DNA from: Pseudomonadota bacterium
GTDB lineage: Bacteria > Pseudomonadota > Alphaproteobacteria > Acetobacterales > Acetobacteraceae
DNA: 64,000 nt
Direction of reading: 5' to 3'
NCBI GenBank assembly: GCA_021815825.1
Contig: JAKAZO010000001.1
Span: 1-64,000, forward strand
Within the stretch, counting starts at the first letter, position 1, and each line of letters opens with the position of its first letter. The notes under the pieces are model-generated. The model did not search any database. It worked only from the letters and a program-made list of their open reading frames with translations, and was not told the origin of the DNA. A program made the translations under genes and the position numbers. Below are positions 9,544 through 18,926 of this stretch, piece after piece.

Positions 9544-11982
9544 ATGGACCTTGCCGCAGAACCGCCCGGTCTCACCGACGACGACGCCTCCGCCCGCTTG
9601 ACGGCGTCCGGGCCGAATGAATTGCCACAGGAAGCGCCTCGCGGCGTCGCTCGCATCGCCCGCGAGGCCCTGCGCGAGCCGATGCTGCAACTCCTGGTGG
9701 CCTCGGCGCTGCTCTACCTGCTGTTCGGCGAACTGACCGAGGCGCTGTTCCTGTGCGGCTTCGCGGTGGCCGACGTGGCTCTCGTGGTGATCGAGGAGGC
9801 ACGCAGCGAGCGGGCTCTGCAGGCCTTGCGGGCTCTGGCCGCACCGCACGCGGTGGTGATCCGTTCCGGGCGGCGGCAATCCGTGGCTGCGCGGGATCTC
9901 GTCGTCGGGGATCTGCTCGTGCTTGCCGAGGGCGGGCGCGTGCCGGCCGATGCCCGGGTGGCGACGGCCGAAGATGTCGCCGTTGACGAATCGCTCCTGA
10001 CCGGCGAGTCGGTACCCGTCACCAAGCGGGCGGATGGGCCCGCCACGGCGGAACCGGGAGGCGAAGGCACAGCCCGGCTCTGGTCGGGCACGCTGCTCGT
10101 ACGCGGCCATGCTCTCGCCGAGGTCGTCGCAACCGGCCGGGCGACAGCGATCGGGCGGATCGGACTCGCGCTCGGCACCGTCGAGAGCGCACCCACGCCG
10201 CTGCAGACGCAGACCAGGCGGCTGACCCGCCAATTCGCCGTATTCGGCCTCGTCGCCTCGGTCCTGATCGCGGTGATGTATGGCCTGAGGCACGGGGCCT
10301 GGCTGGAGGGGTTGCTGGCGGCCGTGACCCTGGCGATGGCGGCGCTGCCGGAAGAGTTCCCCGTGGTGCTGACCGTGTTCCTCGCCCTCGGCGCACGGCG
10401 GCTGTCCGGGCGGCGAGTGCTGACGCGCCGGGTCGCCGCGATCGAGGCGCTCGGGGCTGCGACGGTGCTGTGCACCGACAAGACCGGGACGCTGACCGAG
10501 AACCGGATGCGTCTGGCCGAAGCCGTGGCGCCGGACCGGGCGGAGCTGACGCGGCTGGCGGCGCTGGCGTCGGCACCGGCTTCGGCAGATCCCATGGAGC
10601 GCGCGCTGCACGAGGCCGCACCGACGGCCGCTGCCGGGCTTGCCCTGGCCCGGACCTGGCCGCTGCGGGCAGAGCGGCTGGTGATGGCGCAGCTCTGGCG
10701 CGGTCCGGCCGAAACAATGGTGGCCGCCAAGGGCGCGCCCGAGGCGGTCGCGACGCTCTGCCGACTCGATCCACCGATGCAAGCGGCGTTGCGTGAGCAG
10801 GTGGCAGCCCTGGCCGGCCGCGGGCTGCGCGTGCTGGCGGTGGCGCGGGCCCCCGTCGCGGCGCCCGTGCCGGAAACGCTGGAGGGGCTCCGGTTCGACC
10901 TGGTCGGACTGGTCGGGCTGGCGGATCCGCTGCGCGCCGGCGTGCCGGCGGCGGTCGCGATTTGCCGACAGGCCGGCATCGCGGTCGCGATGATCACCGG
11001 CGACCATCCGGCCACGGCGAAGGCGATCGCGGCCCAGGCAGGGATCGATCACGATTTGGTACTGACCGGCCCGGAGCTCGCGCGCCTCGACGACGCGGCT
11101 CTTGCCTTGCGTGTGCGCCATACGCGCGTGTTCGCCCGCATTACACCAGATCAGAAATTACGGCTGGTCAGGGCGTTCATCGCCGATGGCGAGATCGTGA
11201 CGATGACCGGAGACGGCGTCAACGACGCCCCGGCGCTGAAGGCGGCGCATATCGGGGTGGCGATGGGGCGGCGCGGCACCGACGTGGCCCGCGAGGCGGC
11301 CTCGCTGGTGCTTCTGGACGATGATTTCGAGAGTCTGGTCGAGGGGATGCGCATGGGGCGGCGCATCGCCGACAATCTGCGCAAGGCGATCACCTACGTC
11401 ACCGCCGTCCATGTCCCGGCGATCGGCCTGGCGCTGCTTCCCGTGCTGTTCGGCTGGCCGATGGTGCTCGGGCCGCTGCACGTGGTGATGCTGGAGATGA
11501 TCATCGATCCGATGTCGGCGATCGGTTTCGAGGCCGAGCCCGAAGCGCGGGGAGCGATGACGCGGCCACCGCGCCGGCCGGACACGCCGCTGTTCGATCT
11601 GCGGCTGTTGGTGCTCGGCGTCGCGCAGGGCACGGTGGTCCTCGTCGCGGCGCTCGCGGCCTTCCTCGCGACGCTGCAGGCGGGCGCCGGGTCCGCCCGG
11701 GCCGTGGCCTTCATCGCGCTCGTGCTGGGGAATCTCGGCCTGGTCCTGACCAGCCGCGGCCGCGACGCGGGCCGCCCCAGCGGCCTGATGCTGGCGATGC
11801 TTGCGACCGCGGCCGCCGCACTGGCGGCAATTCTTGCCATCCCCTGGCTGCGCGGGGTGTTCGCCTTCACGCTGCCGAACCTGGCAGGTGTCGCCACCGG
11901 CCTCGCCGCCGCTTTCGGCAGCCTGGCAGTGAACGCCGGAGTGGTCGCGGTCTGCTCGACGCCGGCCTCAGCCCGCCGCTGA
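9544..11982 (+). CDS. Cation-translocating P-type ATPase (P2-like)
   Basis: An 812-residue inner-membrane ion pump. It shows the actuator motif LLTGES, the ion-site helix motif PEEFP (in place of PEGLP of Ca2+ pumps), the phosphorylation motif DKTGTLT (Asp312) and the hinge MTGDGVNDAPALK, with helix pairs at the N-terminus and a six-helix C-terminal bundle. There is no N-terminal heavy-metal domain and no CPC motif, so it is not a copper/zinc pump. The type is closer to the Ca2+/Mg2+-like P2 class, but the ion is not assignable. I chose the ATG at 9544; a TTG at 9511 would add 11 residues. It overlaps the 3' end of the opposite hpf gene by 15 bases. Confidence 0.92.
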   Translation: MDLAAEPPGLTDDDASARLTASGPNELPQEAPRGVARIAREALREPMLQLLVASALLYLLFGELTEALFLCGFAVADVALVVIEEARSERALQALRALAAPHAVVIRSGRRQSVAARDLVVGDLLVLAEGGRVPADARVATAEDVAVDESLLTGESVPVTKRADGPATAEPGGEGTARLWSGTLLVRGHALAEVVATGRATAIGRIGLALGTVESAPTPLQTQTRRLTRQFAVFGLVASVLIAVMYGLRHGAWLEGLLAAVTLAMAALPEEFPVVLTVFLALGARRLSGRRVLTRRVAAIEALGAATVLCTDKTGTLTENRMRLAEAVAPDRAELTRLAALASAPASADPMERALHEAAPTAAAGLALARTWPLRAERLVMAQLWRGPAETMVAAKGAPEAVATLCRLDPPMQAALREQVAALAGRGLRVLAVARAPVAAPVPETLEGLRFDLVGLVGLADPLRAGVPAAVAICRQAGIAVAMITGDHPATAKAIAAQAGIDHDLVLTGPELARLDDAALALRVRHTRVFARITPDQKLRLVRAFIADGEIVTMTGDGVNDAPALKAAHIGVAMGRRGTDVAREAASLVLLDDDFESLVEGMRMGRRIADNLRKAITYVTAVHVPAIGLALLPVLFGWPMVLGPLHVVMLEMIIDPMSAIGFEAEPEARGAMTRPPRRPDTPLFDLRLLVLGVAQGTVVLVAALAAFLATLQAGAGSARAVAFIALVLGNLGLVLTSRGRDAGRPSGLMLAMLATAAAALAAILAIPWLRGVFAFTLPNLAGVATGLAAAFGSLAVNAGVVAVCSTPASARR

Positions 11983-12555
11983 CGGGTCGATCCAGCCGAT
12001 ATTCCCGTCCCCGCGCCGGTAGACGACGTTGAGTTGGCCGGACGAGCGGTTGCGGAACATCAGCATCGGCTGATCGGCGAGATCCATGCGCATCACCGCC
12101 TCGCCGACGGACAGCAGGCTGATCTCCGCGGGCACCTCCGCGACCACGGTGGCGAAGGTGGCATGGTCCATCACCTCGGCCCCCTCGGCGGCCTCTTCGC
12201 CCGTCTCGCGCAGGATATATTGGCGCGCCGCCTCCGGCCTCGCCCGGTTGGCGAGGTCGCGCGCGTGCTCGTTCACCCGCCGGCGATAGCGGCGAAGGCG
12301 CTTGGCGACGTGTTCGGCGGCATCGTCGAAGGCGCCATTGGCATCCGCCGCCTCACCCTCGCCGCGCAGCGTCAGCCCGCGTCCGGCATGCATGTTGATA
12401 TCGCACGTGAAAAAGCTTCGGGCACGGCTGAAGGTGACATGCGCCTCCAGCGCGTGATCGAAATATTTGGCCGCGATCGCCTCCAGATGCTCGGCCACGC
12501 GGGTGCGCAACGCATCCGACAGGTCTAGCTGCTTGCCGGAAACCGTGATCTGCAT
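11968..12555 (-). CDS. hpf: Ribosome hibernation promoting factor, long form
   Basis: A 195-residue protein that dimerises 70S ribosomes in stationary phase. The N-terminal domain (about 1-100) has the HPF/RaiA fold with VTFSRARSFFTCDINMHA. The C-terminal domain (about 130-190) has the long-HPF dimerisation segment (VMRMDLADQPMLMFRN, GNIGWIDP). Two ATGs are possible: 12555 has the AGGAG site at 10 bases, while 12564 has it only 1 base away, so 12555 is preferred. It lies just downstream of rpoN, a conserved arrangement in Proteobacteria. Confidence 0.94.
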   Translation of the reverse strand: MQITVSGKQLDLSDALRTRVAEHLEAIAAKYFDHALEAHVTFSRARSFFTCDINMHAGRGLTLRGEGEAADANGAFDDAAEHVAKRLRRYRRRVNEHARDLANRARPEAARQYILRETGEEAAEGAEVMDHATFATVVAEVPAEISLLSVGEAVMRMDLADQPMLMFRNRSSGQLNVVYRRGDGNIGWIDPSAAG

Positions 12556-12644
12556 CGACCTCATTCTCCTATCATAACAGTGCCGTGGGCCAGAAGACCC
12601 AGACTGGCGCCGCCCAGTGCCATGCGTCCGCTGCATCGGTTCCG

Positions 12645-14144
12645 CTACACGAGTACCGCCTTTTCCCGCCGCCGCTGTACCGAGCCCGGGATTCCCAGGG
12701 CCTCGCGGTATTTGGCCACGGTCCGGCGGGCGATGTCCACGCCTTCCTGGCGCAGCGCCACCACGATTGCGTCGTCGGAGAGCACGGCGTCGCCCTCCTC
12801 GGCGGCGACGAGCGCGCGGATGCGCTGGCGGACCGATTCGGCGCTGTGCGTCTCGCCCGACGTGCCGGTGATGGCCGTGGTGAAGAAATATTTGAGTTCG
12901 AAAATCCCGCGCGGCGTGGCGATGGATTTGTTCGCCGTCACCCGGCTCACGGTGCTCTCGTGCAGCGCCACCTCGCCGGCGACGTCGCGCAGGGTCAGCG
13001 GGCGGAGATGTCCGACCCCTTGGCGAAAGAAGGCTTCCTGGCGGCTGACGATTTCGGCCGCGACCTTGAGGATGGTCTGAGCGCGCTGCTGCAGCGAGCG
13101 CACCAGCCAGTTGGCCGCGGCCAGGTTCTCGGCGAGGAAGGCGCGATCCTCGCGGCTGGCGCGCGGCCCGACGCGAACGTGGAAGTCCTGATTGACCAGC
13201 ACCCGCGGCAGGGTCTGCGGGTTCAGCTCCAGCCGCCACGCGCCGCCCGGGGCCGGACGCATCAGGATGTCGGCGATCCGGCTCTGCGGCGCCGCTGCCT
13301 CGAATCCGGCGCCCGGTTTGGGATCGAGCCGGCGCAGTTCGGCGATCATGTCGCGCAGATCCTCCCCGTCCACGCCGCAGACCGCCATCAGTCCGCGCAT
13401 GTCACGCCGGGCGAGCAGCGGCAGGTTGTCGAGCAGCGCCGCCATCGCTGGATCGAGGCGGTTGCGCTCGGCGAGCTGGACCGCGAGGCACTCGCGCAGG
13501 TCACGGCAGAACAGGCCGACCGGATCGAAACGCTGCATGCGCGCGCGCACCGCCTCGACGCGCTCGTAGGTCGTGCCGAGAGCGGCGGCGACGGCTTCGG
13601 GGGCAGCGGTGAGACGCCCGGCGCCGTCGAGCAGGGCGATCAGATGCGCGCCGATCAGACGCTCGGCCGGATCGGCGATCTCCAGCCGCAGCTGCTCCCC
13701 GAGGTGCTCGGCGAGCGAGCGCGGCGCCGCCAGCGTTTCTTCCAGGCCGCGATCATCGTCGGCGAAATCGGCACGGCCCCCGGCGCCCAGCGCGGAGGGT
13801 GTCCACGGGCCGCCGTCCGCGGCACCGCCTGGATCGTAGTCCTCGGCATGCTCGGCATCGAGCGGCGCGCTCGCGCTGTCGGGCAGGGTTTCGGCCCGTG
13901 TCAGGTCCGCGGTATCCAGCGCGGCCGCCGACGCGGATGGCTGTTGATCCAACCTCGGCCCCTCTTCGAGGACGGTCTCGGGCCGCTCGTCCCGCTCCAG
14001 CAGCGGGTTGCGCTCGAGCTCCTCGGCAACGAAGGCGGACAGTTCGAGATTGGAGTATTGTAGAAGCTGGATCGCCTGGCGCAGTTGCGGCGTCATCACC
14101 AGGGAGGTGGAATGACGCAGCTCCAGGCGCGGGCCGAGTGCCAT
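12645..14144 (-). CDS. rpoN: RNA polymerase sigma-54 factor
   Basis: A 499-residue alternative sigma factor that requires enhancer-binding ATPases for open complex formation. The N-terminal activator-contact region is QLRQAIQLLQYSNLELSAFV, followed by an acidic variable linker, the core-binding domain, the HTH, and the C-terminal RpoN box ARRTVAKYREALGIP that reads the -24 element. Length and order are normal. It lies 9 bases downstream of lptB and upstream of hpf, the conserved lptB-rpoN-hpf order. The extreme C-terminus is slightly longer than usual (RREKAVLV). Confidence 0.97.
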   Translation of the reverse strand: MALGPRLELRHSTSLVMTPQLRQAIQLLQYSNLELSAFVAEELERNPLLERDERPETVLEEGPRLDQQPSASAAALDTADLTRAETLPDSASAPLDAEHAEDYDPGGAADGGPWTPSALGAGGRADFADDDRGLEETLAAPRSLAEHLGEQLRLEIADPAERLIGAHLIALLDGAGRLTAAPEAVAAALGTTYERVEAVRARMQRFDPVGLFCRDLRECLAVQLAERNRLDPAMAALLDNLPLLARRDMRGLMAVCGVDGEDLRDMIAELRRLDPKPGAGFEAAAPQSRIADILMRPAPGGAWRLELNPQTLPRVLVNQDFHVRVGPRASREDRAFLAENLAAANWLVRSLQQRAQTILKVAAEIVSRQEAFFRQGVGHLRPLTLRDVAGEVALHESTVSRVTANKSIATPRGIFELKYFFTTAITGTSGETHSAESVRQRIRALVAAEEGDAVLSDDAIVVALRQEGVDIARRTVAKYREALGIPGSVQRRREKAVLV

Positions 14145-14153
14145 AGGGCCGAC

Positions 14154-14897
14154 TTACAAGCTGAATCTTTCTCCCAGGTAGACGCGCCGCACATCCTCGT
14201 GCGCCACGACCTCCTCGGGGCGGCCCTGCATCAGCACCTGGCCGGCATGCATGATATAGGCGCGATCGACGATCTCGAGCATCTCGCGGACGTTGTGGTC
14301 GGTGATCAGAACGCCGATGCCGCGATCCTTGAGATGGGAGACGAGTTCGCGGATTTCGTTCACGGCGATCGGGTCGATGCCGGCCAGCGGCTCGTCGAGA
14401 AGGATGTAGCTCGGCTGGCCGGCCAGCGCGCGAGCAATTTCGAGCCGCCGCCGTTCCCCGCCCGAAAGGGCCAGCGCCGGGGTCCGGCGCAAATGGGAAA
14501 TGCCGAATTCCGCCAGCAGCGTATCGAGCATCTGCTCGCGCCGGCCGCGATCGGGTTCGACCACCTCCAGCACGGCCATGACGTTCTGCGCCACGTTGAG
14601 GCCGCGGAAGATGCTCGCTTCCTGCGGCAGGTAGCCGATGCCAAGGCGGGCGCGGCGATACATCGGCAGATCTGTGATGTCGACGCCGTCGAGCAGGATG
14701 CGGCCGCTGTCGGGACGCACGAGACCGACGATCATATAGAAGGTGGTGGTCTTGCCGGCGCCGTTCGGGCCGAGCAGCCCAACCGCCTCGCCGCGCCGTA
14801 CGGAGACCGCGACGTTCCGCACCACGGGGCGTTTGCGATAGGTCTTGCCGACCCCGACGGTGGCCAGGCCGGTTGGCAGCACGTGCAGTTCGGTCAC
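14154..14897 (-). CDS. lptB: LPS export ABC transporter ATP-binding protein
   Basis: A 247-residue cytoplasmic ATPase that drives LPS extraction through LptFG to the LptC-LptA bridge. Walker A is [10 protein letters not shown], the signature [15 protein letters not shown], Walker [13 protein letters not shown], and the family C-terminus [15 protein letters not shown]. It overlaps the stop of lptA by 4 bases. LptF and LptG are not in this window. Confidence 0.97.
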   Translation of the reverse strand: MTELHVLPTGLATVGVGKTYRKRPVVRNVAVSVRRGEAVGLLGPNGAGKTTTFYMIVGLVRPDSGRILLDGVDITDLPMYRRARLGIGYLPQEASIFRGLNVAQNVMAVLEVVEPDRGRREQMLDTLLAEFGISHLRRTPALALSGGERRRLEIARALAGQPSYILLDEPLAGIDPIAVNEIRELVSHLKDRGIGVLITDHNVREMLEIVDRAYIMHAGQVLMQGRPEEVVAHEDVRRVYLGERFSL

Positions 14898-15970
14898 TTG
14901 GCCGGCCCGTTCGCCGACGGCGGACGAACCGCGGCGCGCGCTGGCGGTGTCGCGCCGGCCGCCGACGACGCCTCGTTCGGCATGATCAACCCCTGCACGC
15001 GTTGATTTTCATTGGCGAGCAGGGTCGAAACGCCGGTGTTGAGATTCACGTCCGCTGCCACTCCGTTCACCTGGTTCTCCCCGCGCGTGATGCGCACATG
15101 GCCGACGACGCGTGCCAAGCCGCTGTCCGGCAGGTAGACGCCACGATCACCGTAGACGGTTTCGGTGACAGTGCGAATGCTGACATTGCCATAGGCCTCG
15201 ACGCGCTTGATGTGGCTGCCGGCAGCAAGATCGTCGCCGCCACCCGGCTTTGCCGCTGGCGCGCCCGCTTGACCTCCCCCTGCTTGGCCTCCCGCTGCTG
15301 GGCCTCCCCCTGCTGGGCCTGCCCCCGCTGGGCCCGCACCCGCCGCGGGCGTGCCGGTGGCGGCATTCGGCTCGCTGTAGCTCACCAGCGTGTCACCAGC
15401 GACGCGCTTGGCGTCGCTGGTGACGACGACGGCATTGCCGCGCGCCACGGACATGTGCTTCTGCGACCAGTATTCCATGTCGTCGCGCGCCGTGATGATA
15501 TCCTGCGGCGTCGTCAGGCGGAGATCGCTCCCGGTGAGCACCAGCACCGCCTGGTCCATGTCATAGACCGCCTTGTCACCCCAGGCATTGTCGCTCGGCG
15601 TGAAAATATGCACGTGACCGATCGCGTCCAGCCGATAGATCTCGCTGCTGCCGGTATCGTCGGCGCTGCCGGGAACAACGGGCTTGGCGGGGTGGGCGGG
15701 CGTCGCGGCCGGCGGCGCGCCGGCCGCGGCCTTCTTGCGATAATGGGCGATGAGCGTATCGGCGGTGACGGTGACGGTTCCCCGCACCGCGCGGGCATCG
15801 CCGCGGGCGACCACCTGCTGCTCGTTCTGCAGCCAGTCCATGCCGTCGCGCGCGGTGACGGTGATGGGTCCGCCATGGGAGAGATCGATGCCCTGCGCCC
15901 GCGAATGGGATGCGCCGGCGATCGCGAGCAGCGTGCCGATGAGCGCGGCAGGCACGGCGTGGCGCATCAT
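14894..15970 (-). CDS. lptA: LPS transport periplasmic protein LptA, enlarged
   Basis: A 358-residue OstA-fold protein forming the periplasmic LPS bridge; E. coli LptA has 185 residues. A signal peptide ends near residue 22 (SHSRAQG). OstA-like strands cover about 25-85, about 115-205 and about 270-335. A glycine/alanine/proline-rich linker (about 210-255), made of 5-residue units, separates the second and third parts. A proline-rich tail ends the protein. The start at 15970 overlaps the lptC stop as ATGA; a second ATG follows immediately at 15967. The enlargement and the repeat linker are the odd points; the identity is secured by position in kdsD-lptC-lptA-lptB. Confidence 0.9.
   Translation of the reverse strand: MMRHAVPAALIGTLLAIAGASHSRAQGIDLSHGGPITVTARDGMDWLQNEQQVVARGDARAVRGTVTVTADTLIAHYRKKAAAGAPPAATPAHPAKPVVPGSADDTGSSEIYRLDAIGHVHIFTPSDNAWGDKAVYDMDQAVLVLTGSDLRLTTPQDIITARDDMEYWSQKHMSVARGNAVVVTSDAKRVAGDTLVSYSEPNAATGTPAAGAGPAGAGPAGGGPAAGGQAGGGQAGAPAAKPGGGDDLAAGSHIKRVEAYGNVSIRTVTETVYGDRGVYLPDSGLARVVGHVRITRGENQVNGVAADVNLNTGVSTLLANENQRVQGLIMPNEASSAAGATPPARAAVRPPSANGPAK
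15262..15345. repeat. In-frame minisatellite, about 15-base units, inside lptA
   Basis: About five imperfect copies of a 15-base unit run in tandem (on the plus strand the core recurs as CTGCTGGGCCTCCCC with small changes). Because 15 is a multiple of three, copy-number change would add or remove five residues of the Gly/Ala/Pro linker without breaking the frame. The repeats are read directly from the sequence; any length variation among strains is inference. Confidence 0.75.
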
Positions 15971-16632
15971 TTCTGCCCGTCGAGCACGAGGCGCGCCGGG
16001 CCGGTGAACTGTAGCACCGCGCCACCGTCGACGGCGGCGAAGCCCATCGCGTCGAGCGTGCCGAACGGCCCCTCCGCGCTGACCGGTTGCGCGCCGGCAC
16101 CGGCGCCGGAATTGAGATCGAGCGCAGCGCTCTGCGTGCGCAGCGTGGTCCCGTCGTCGCGATAGAGCCAGACATCGCCGGCGAGATCGAGCTTGCCCTG
16201 GTGTTGGAGATAGACGCCGGTCCGCGACTGGACGCGCAGCCAGGTACCCGACTGGAGCAGGATGTCGCCGATCGGCGCCGTCAGGTCGATGCGCTCCTCG
16301 CCCACCTGCACCGCACTCGTGGCGGTAATGGTATAGGGCCGGCCCTTTTCGTCCACGCTCTGGTATCGGGGGGAAATCATCCGGCCGCTGCCCACCGCGC
16401 CGCGCAGGCTGCCGCGCAGCGCCCGCTCCGCGCGGTCGGTCTGGCGGGCGATCTCCGGCCACAGCGCAATGGTGGCGAGCAGGGTCAGCGCCGCCGCCGG
16501 CAACAGTCGTTTGGCCCAGGCGATCGATCGTCGCCGCCGGGCGATTTCGGCTGCCGAGACCAGCTCGCGCCGCGGCGGCACGGACCGGCGCGGCGAAGCC
16601 TTCGGGTGCAGCGGCAATGGCGCTATGGTCAT
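15967..16632 (-). CDS. lptC: LPS export protein LptC
   Basis: A 221-residue inner-membrane-anchored bridge component. One membrane helix (about residues 40-58, LLPAAALTLLATIALWP) follows a basic cytoplasmic N-terminus; the remainder is the periplasmic OstA-like jellyroll (YQSVDEKGRPYTITATSA, TGVYLQHQGKLDLAGDVWLY). Both ends overlap neighbours by 4 bases (kdsD upstream, lptA downstream). The start was chosen at the ATG in that overlap, just before the basic segment. Confidence 0.93.
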   Translation of the reverse strand: MTIAPLPLHPKASPRRSVPPRRELVSAAEIARRRRSIAWAKRLLPAAALTLLATIALWPEIARQTDRAERALRGSLRGAVGSGRMISPRYQSVDEKGRPYTITATSAVQVGEERIDLTAPIGDILLQSGTWLRVQSRTGVYLQHQGKLDLAGDVWLYRDDGTTLRTQSAALDLNSGAGAGAQPVSAEGPFGTLDAMGFAAVDGGAVLQFTGPARLVLDGQK

Positions 16633-17657
16633 GCCACCCCGGCGCGCAGCAGGTCGTGGATGTGCAGGATGCCGAGGGGAGCCCCCGCGTTCTCGCCGGA
16701 ACCCGGCGGCGCGACGACGAACAAGGTCGTGATCGGCTGGCCCTGGTTCATCTCTCTCAGTGCCTCGACCGCCAGCGTTTCGGGGCCGATGGTGCGCGGC
16801 GCCCGGGTCATGATCTCCCCGGCGCGCTTGGCCAGCAGGTCCGGTCCCATGGCGCGGCGCAGATCGCCGTCGGTGAGAATGCCGATCAGCCGCCCGGCGG
16901 CATCGACGATGCCAAGACAACCGAAGCGCTTCTCGGTCATGCGCAGCAACGCCGCACTCATGGGCGTCTCCGGCCCGGCCAGCGGCATGGCTTCGCCGCG
17001 ATGCATCAGTTCGCGCACGCGCTTGAGCCTGGCGCCGAGCTTGCCGCCGGGGTGGAACTGGCGAAAATCGGTCGCCGTGAAGCCGCGCCGCGTCAGCAGG
17101 GCCACGGCGAGTGCGTCGCCGAGCGCGAGCTGCATGGTCGTGCTCGTGGTCGGGGCCAGACCCATGGGGCAGGCTTCCGGCGCGGGCGGCAAGAGCAGCA
17201 CGACGTCCGCCGCCTCGGCCAGCGCCGAAGCCGCGCGCGCGGTGACCGCGACGAGAGGCAGGTCGAAGCGACGCGTATGCGCGACGAGATCGGCCAGTTC
17301 CGCGGTCTCGCCGGAATTCGACAAGGCCAGCACCGCATCGCCGGGGACGATCATGCCGAGATCGCCATGCGACGCCTCCGCCGGATGGACGAACAGCGCG
17401 GGCGTGCCGGTGGAGGCGAGCGTCGCCGCGATCTTGCGCCCGACATGGCCGGACTTGCCCATACCGGAGACGACGACGCGCCCGGTGCTCGTCGCCAGCA
17501 GGTCTACGGCCCGAGTGAAGCGGGCGTCGAGTCCGGCGGCGAGCGCCCCGAGCGCCTCGGCCTCAGTGCCGAGCACGGCCCGGGCGACGGCGAGATCACC
17601 CTCACCGGTGGCGGGAGCGGCGCTGATCGTGGCGGGGGCGGCATCGGTAACGCTCAT
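16629..17657 (-). CDS. kdsD: Arabinose-5-phosphate isomerase (KpsF/GutQ family)
   Basis: A 342-residue enzyme converting ribulose 5-phosphate to arabinose 5-phosphate, the first step of Kdo synthesis for LPS. A SIS domain (about 50-190) has SGMGKSGHVGRKIAATLAST and the PAEASHGDLGM active region; two CBS domains (about 215-340) have TDGDLRRAMG. The start ATG at 17657 is preceded by GGGAG at 12 bases; an earlier in-frame start would add 25 residues that do not look conserved. First gene of the kdsD-lptC-lptA-lptB cluster. Confidence 0.93.
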   Translation of the reverse strand: MSVTDAAPATISAAPATGEGDLAVARAVLGTEAEALGALAAGLDARFTRAVDLLATSTGRVVVSGMGKSGHVGRKIAATLASTGTPALFVHPAEASHGDLGMIVPGDAVLALSNSGETAELADLVAHTRRFDLPLVAVTARAASALAEAADVVLLLPPAPEACPMGLAPTTSTTMQLALGDALAVALLTRRGFTATDFRQFHPGGKLGARLKRVRELMHRGEAMPLAGPETPMSAALLRMTEKRFGCLGIVDAAGRLIGILTDGDLRRAMGPDLLAKRAGEIMTRAPRTIGPETLAVEALREMNQGQPITTLFVVAPPGSGENAGAPLGILHIHDLLRAGVA

Positions 17658-17708
17658 GCGGGTGGCAAACTCCCTGACTATCTCCGTTACCTCCCGACGC
17701 GTTTCTAT

Positions 17709-17726
17709 GGGCGGGCGAACCCGCCC
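17709..17726 (-). terminator. GC-rich hairpin between rnd and kdsD
   Basis: A perfect 7-base stem with a 4-base loop; on the minus strand the RNA reads GGGCGGG-UUCG-CCCGCCC. It lies between ribonuclease D and kdsD, both on this strand. No U-tract follows, so it may be a weak terminator, an attenuator or an mRNA-stability element in the kdsD leader. Confidence 0.4.
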
Positions 17727-17777
17727 GGTCAACGATCGGCGACGGATGCGGCGGGATTGCGGCGCCGCGACAGATCG

Positions 17778-18434
17778 TCAATGGGCGAAGATATCGGGCT
17801 CCTCGTATCCCAGCAGGTCGAGCCGGGCGCGCGCCGGCAGGAAGGCGAAGCACGCCTCGGCCAGATCGAGCCGGTCTTCCCGCCGCAGGGTCGCTTCGAG
17901 CCGCTGCCACAGCGCGTGCAGGTGCAGCACATCCGAGGCGGCGTAGGCCAACTGGTCGGCGGACAGTTCCGGCGCACCCCAGTCCGAGGTCTGCTGCTGC
18001 TTGGAGAGATCGACCCCGAGGAGTTCGCGGCACAAATCCCTGAGTCCATGCCGGTCAGTGAAGGTGCGAACCAGCTTGGCGGCGATCTTGGTGCATTTCA
18101 CGGGGGCGACCGTGATATCGAGCGCGTGCTGCAGGATGCCGACATCGAAGCGGGCGAAATGCATCAGCTTGACGGTATCCGGATCCATCAGCAGACGCTT
18201 GAGGTTCGGACAGTCGGCGCCGCGCCCGCCGAGGCTGGCGGGGATGGTCTGCACCAGATGGGCGATGCCGTCGCCAGCGGAGAGCTGCACCAGGCAGAGC
18301 CGGTCGCGATGCGGATTGAGCCCCATGGTCTCCGTATCCACCGCGACCATGGGACCGAGGGCGAGGTCGTCGGGAAGGTCGTGGCGGTGGAGATGGATGG
18401 TCGCACCGGGGAGGAATTGAGTGAGCGCGGGCAT
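17778..18434 (-). CDS. rnd: Ribonuclease D, exonuclease domain only
   Basis: A 218-residue 3'-5' exoribonuclease of the DEDD family. Motif I is VAVDTETMGLNPHRDRL (Asp33, Glu35); motif II is in LMHFARFDVGILQHAL; motif III lies in the segment YAASDVLHLHALW, with Tyr and Asp in place. E. coli RNase D (375 residues) has C-terminal HRDC domains; this short form lacks them, as is common in Alphaproteobacteria. It sits beside a tRNA gene on the same strand, which may be chance. Confidence 0.92.
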   Translation of the reverse strand: MPALTQFLPGATIHLHRHDLPDDLALGPMVAVDTETMGLNPHRDRLCLVQLSAGDGIAHLVQTIPASLGGRGADCPNLKRLLMDPDTVKLMHFARFDVGILQHALDITVAPVKCTKIAAKLVRTFTDRHGLRDLCRELLGVDLSKQQQTSDWGAPELSADQLAYAASDVLHLHALWQRLEATLRREDRLDLAEACFAFLPARARLDLLGYEEPDIFAH

Positions 18435-18495
18435 CGCCTGCCTTCCGTCCGCCGCCGGCGCCTGGCCAGTGCGGGCTACAGTGTCCGGGATCGGG

Positions 18496-18583
18496 ATGGT
18501 GCCCAGGAGAAGACTCGAACTTCCACGACCTTGCGGCCACAGGTACCTGAAACCTGCGCGTCTACCAATTCCGCCACCTGGGC
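18496..18583 (-). tRNA. tRNA-Leu (CAG), CCA encoded
   Basis: The minus strand folds as a class II tRNA. The acceptor stem is GCCCAGG/CCUGGGC and the D-arm contains UUGGUAGAC. The anticodon stem CAGGU/ACCUG closes the 7-base loop UUCAGGU, giving anticodon CAG. There is a long variable arm, and the T-loop is GUUCGAGUC. The discriminator A and a genome-encoded CCA follow (18496-18498). The gene body is 18499-18583. Confidence 0.97.
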
Positions 18584-18692
18584 ACGGCTCGCCTCGGCCC
18601 AGGGCCGAGGCAGCGGTGGGCGCGGCATGTAGCGGCCGGCGGGGTTGACGTCAAGCCTCGGGGCCGACACGACTGCGCCAGCGGAAGCGTCA

Positions 18693-18926
18693 TTGGGAGC
18701 AACGATAACGCCCTATGCCAGCAACGCCGACCTACCGGCGCCGGTGCGGCACGCGCTGCCCGAGCACGCGCAGGACATCTATCGCGCCGCCTTCAATGCG
18801 GCCTGGGCGCGCCACGCCAGCGCACTCGGGGTCGACGAGGCGAGCGTGCATCGCATCGCCTGGGGCGCCGTGAAGCGCCATTATCGCAAGATCGGCGGCG
18901 TTTGGCGGCGGATCGAGGACGGATAG
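18693..18926 (+). CDS. chaB: ChaB family protein
   Basis: A 77-residue protein of the ChaB family (PF06150), small helical proteins named for an E. coli gene beside the cation antiporter chaA. Recognised by the opening ITPYASNADLPAPVRHALPE followed by HAQDIYRAAFNAAWARH and a late HRIAWGAVKRHYRK. No ATG is available; TTG at 18693 gives the length of E. coli ChaB (76), while TTG at 18645 would add 16 residues. No chaA neighbour is present. Biochemical role is not settled. Confidence 0.82.
   Translation: MGATITPYASNADLPAPVRHALPEHAQDIYRAAFNAAWARHASALGVDEASVHRIAWGAVKRHYRKIGGVWRRIEDG

Noticed and set aside
9538-11121. A 527-codon minus-strand frame inside the P-type ATPase
   Set aside because: Mirror frame of the ATPase; no motif, and no start context.
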